64,000 nucleotides of DNA from Edolisoma coerulescens (Eukaryota > Chordata > Aves > Passeriformes > Campephagidae), in assembly GCA_013397115.1 (NCBI GenBank), contig VWZW01000470.1, positions 1,004,303-1,068,302 of the forward strand. Reading direction: 5' to 3'. Each line of letters begins with the position of its first letter. Position 1 is the stretch's first letter. Shown in pieces: positions 63,553 to 64,000 of this stretch. Under the pieces are notes generated by a model that saw only the letters and a program-made list of their open reading frames with translations, was not told the DNA's origin and ran no database searches. A program made the position numbers and the translations under genes.

Positions 63553-64000
63553 TCTTCCCACAGGGAAAGGAGCGCGGCCGCGTTACGTGGGTCTCACTGC
63601 GGTAACTCCAATCAGTGACAAACTAATTTGCTGAGAGCGCGCAACGGCGCAACTCGTTCTGCTCGGAGATTAAAAAAAAAGCAACGGGTTAAAGAGAGAA
63701 GGAAAAAAAGGAGGAGAAAAAAAAAGGGCCCGTGAAAGATAATGGACGTTATCCCCCGGGTCCGGCACTCCGGTTACAAAATCCAACCCCCCGCCCCCGT
63801 CCGTCCCGAGCTGCTTGTCCTCCGGGCCCTGCGTCTCTCCGACGCTGTTTCAAAGTGGTAGGGGAAAATATTAATTTGATCTGAGAACAACCTAATTTCG
63901 GCAGCGAAAGCCACACTTCGGTGCCTCCAGCCCCAACGGGGCCGCGCATTGTGCGCGGCTCACCCTCGCTACGGAGGCAGCGAGGGGCAAAACTGGCCCA

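Larger units (their letters stand above)
33607..64000 (-). other. ARID1B: ARID1B intron 1, 3' portion (partial)
   Basis: This is the sequence upstream of exon 2 in the direction of transcription. Exon 1 of ARID1B is long and very GC-rich and should end shortly before codons for a Gly-Arg-Ser-Gln type sequence followed by a GT donor. No such end is visible to position 64000, so the intron is at least about 30.4 kb here. From memory, the human intron 1 is roughly 50 kb. The interval holds CR1, MIR and hAT remnants, a minisatellite and two CpG islands, each listed separately. Confidence 0.75.
62650..64000. promoter_or_regulatory. CpG island at right edge (ARID1B 5' region)
   Basis: CpG and G+C density rise sharply from about 62670 and stay high to the window end, apart from T-rich 63344-63411 and an AT-rich patch near 63860-63900. 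By position it is upstream of ARID1B exon 2, where the large CpG island of exon 1 is expected to tail into intron 1. No ARID1B coding or the expected exon 1 donor was found, so exon 1 probably lies just beyond 64000. Long open frames on both strands reflect high G+C and low stop density. The island may hold its own promoter. Confidence 0.7.

Noticed and set aside
62815..63634. Long plus-strand open frames (172, 246 and 204 codons) in the CpG island
   Set aside because: Three overlapping frames are open at once, which reflects high G+C and low stop density. They run through a poly-T tract and the tetranucleotide repeat and show no recognisable domain.
1..64000. Operons, CRISPR arrays, prophage or integrated viral genes
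   Set aside because: The sequence is vertebrate intronic DNA. No regularly spaced repeats, no long coding runs and no recognisable viral genes were seen.

Overview
This is vertebrate nuclear DNA, most likely from a bird. It is AT-rich, has almost no open reading frames of real length, and carries typical eukaryotic splice signals. Interspersed repeats are sparse and old: CR1-type LINE remnants, decayed MIR/tRNA-type SINEs and one hAT-like MITE. There are also CpG islands and a 22-base assembly gap. The bird assignment is an inference from the low repeat load and the repeat types; a turtle or crocodilian cannot be excluded by eye.

Only one coding exon can be supported. It lies on the minus strand at 33412-33606 (195 bp, 65 codons, phase 0 at both ends) and has clean acceptor and donor sites. 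Its Gln/Pro/Tyr/Gly/Met-rich product matches the segment of ARID1B (BAF250b, the ARID subunit of the canonical BAF/SWI-SNF chromatin remodeller) that follows the large GC-rich first exon, so I call it ARID1B exon 2. The rest of the window is then intronic: 33607-64000 is the 3' part of intron 1 and 1-33411 the 5' part of intron 2. Exon 1 was looked for in the CpG-rich right end and not found, so it should lie beyond position 64000. Exon 3 should lie left of position 1.

Layout, left to right. 1-31.6 kb: AT-rich intron 2 with a small CpG cluster near 3.8 kb, a tRNA-like SINE near 7.4 kb, a CR1 remnant near 18.6 kb and several inverted repeats. 31.6-32.4 kb: a tRNA-like SINE remnant, a compact CpG-rich element and an AT-rich, possibly conserved block. 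33.4 kb: exon 2. 34.9-35.2 kb: a CR1 remnant. 39.70-39.88 kb: a 10-bp-period A-tract minisatellite. 42.4-43.4 kb: homeodomain-motif-rich DNA and a MIR. 47.9 kb: a CR1 3' end. 49.0-49.3 kb: a hAT-type MITE. 52.6 kb: the assembly gap. 54.96-55.42 kb: an intronic CpG island with a G-quadruplex-prone strand. 56-58.6 kb: two MIR pieces. 62.65-64.0 kb: a strong CpG island with paired CCAAT boxes, probably the downstream flank of the ARID1B exon 1 island or an internal promoter.

I found no multi-gene system, operon, CRISPR array or intact mobile element. The points of interest are regulatory or structural: the alternative-promoter candidate at about 62.96-63.00 kb, the intron 1 CpG island, the phased A-tract array, the MITE and a few strong inverted repeats.
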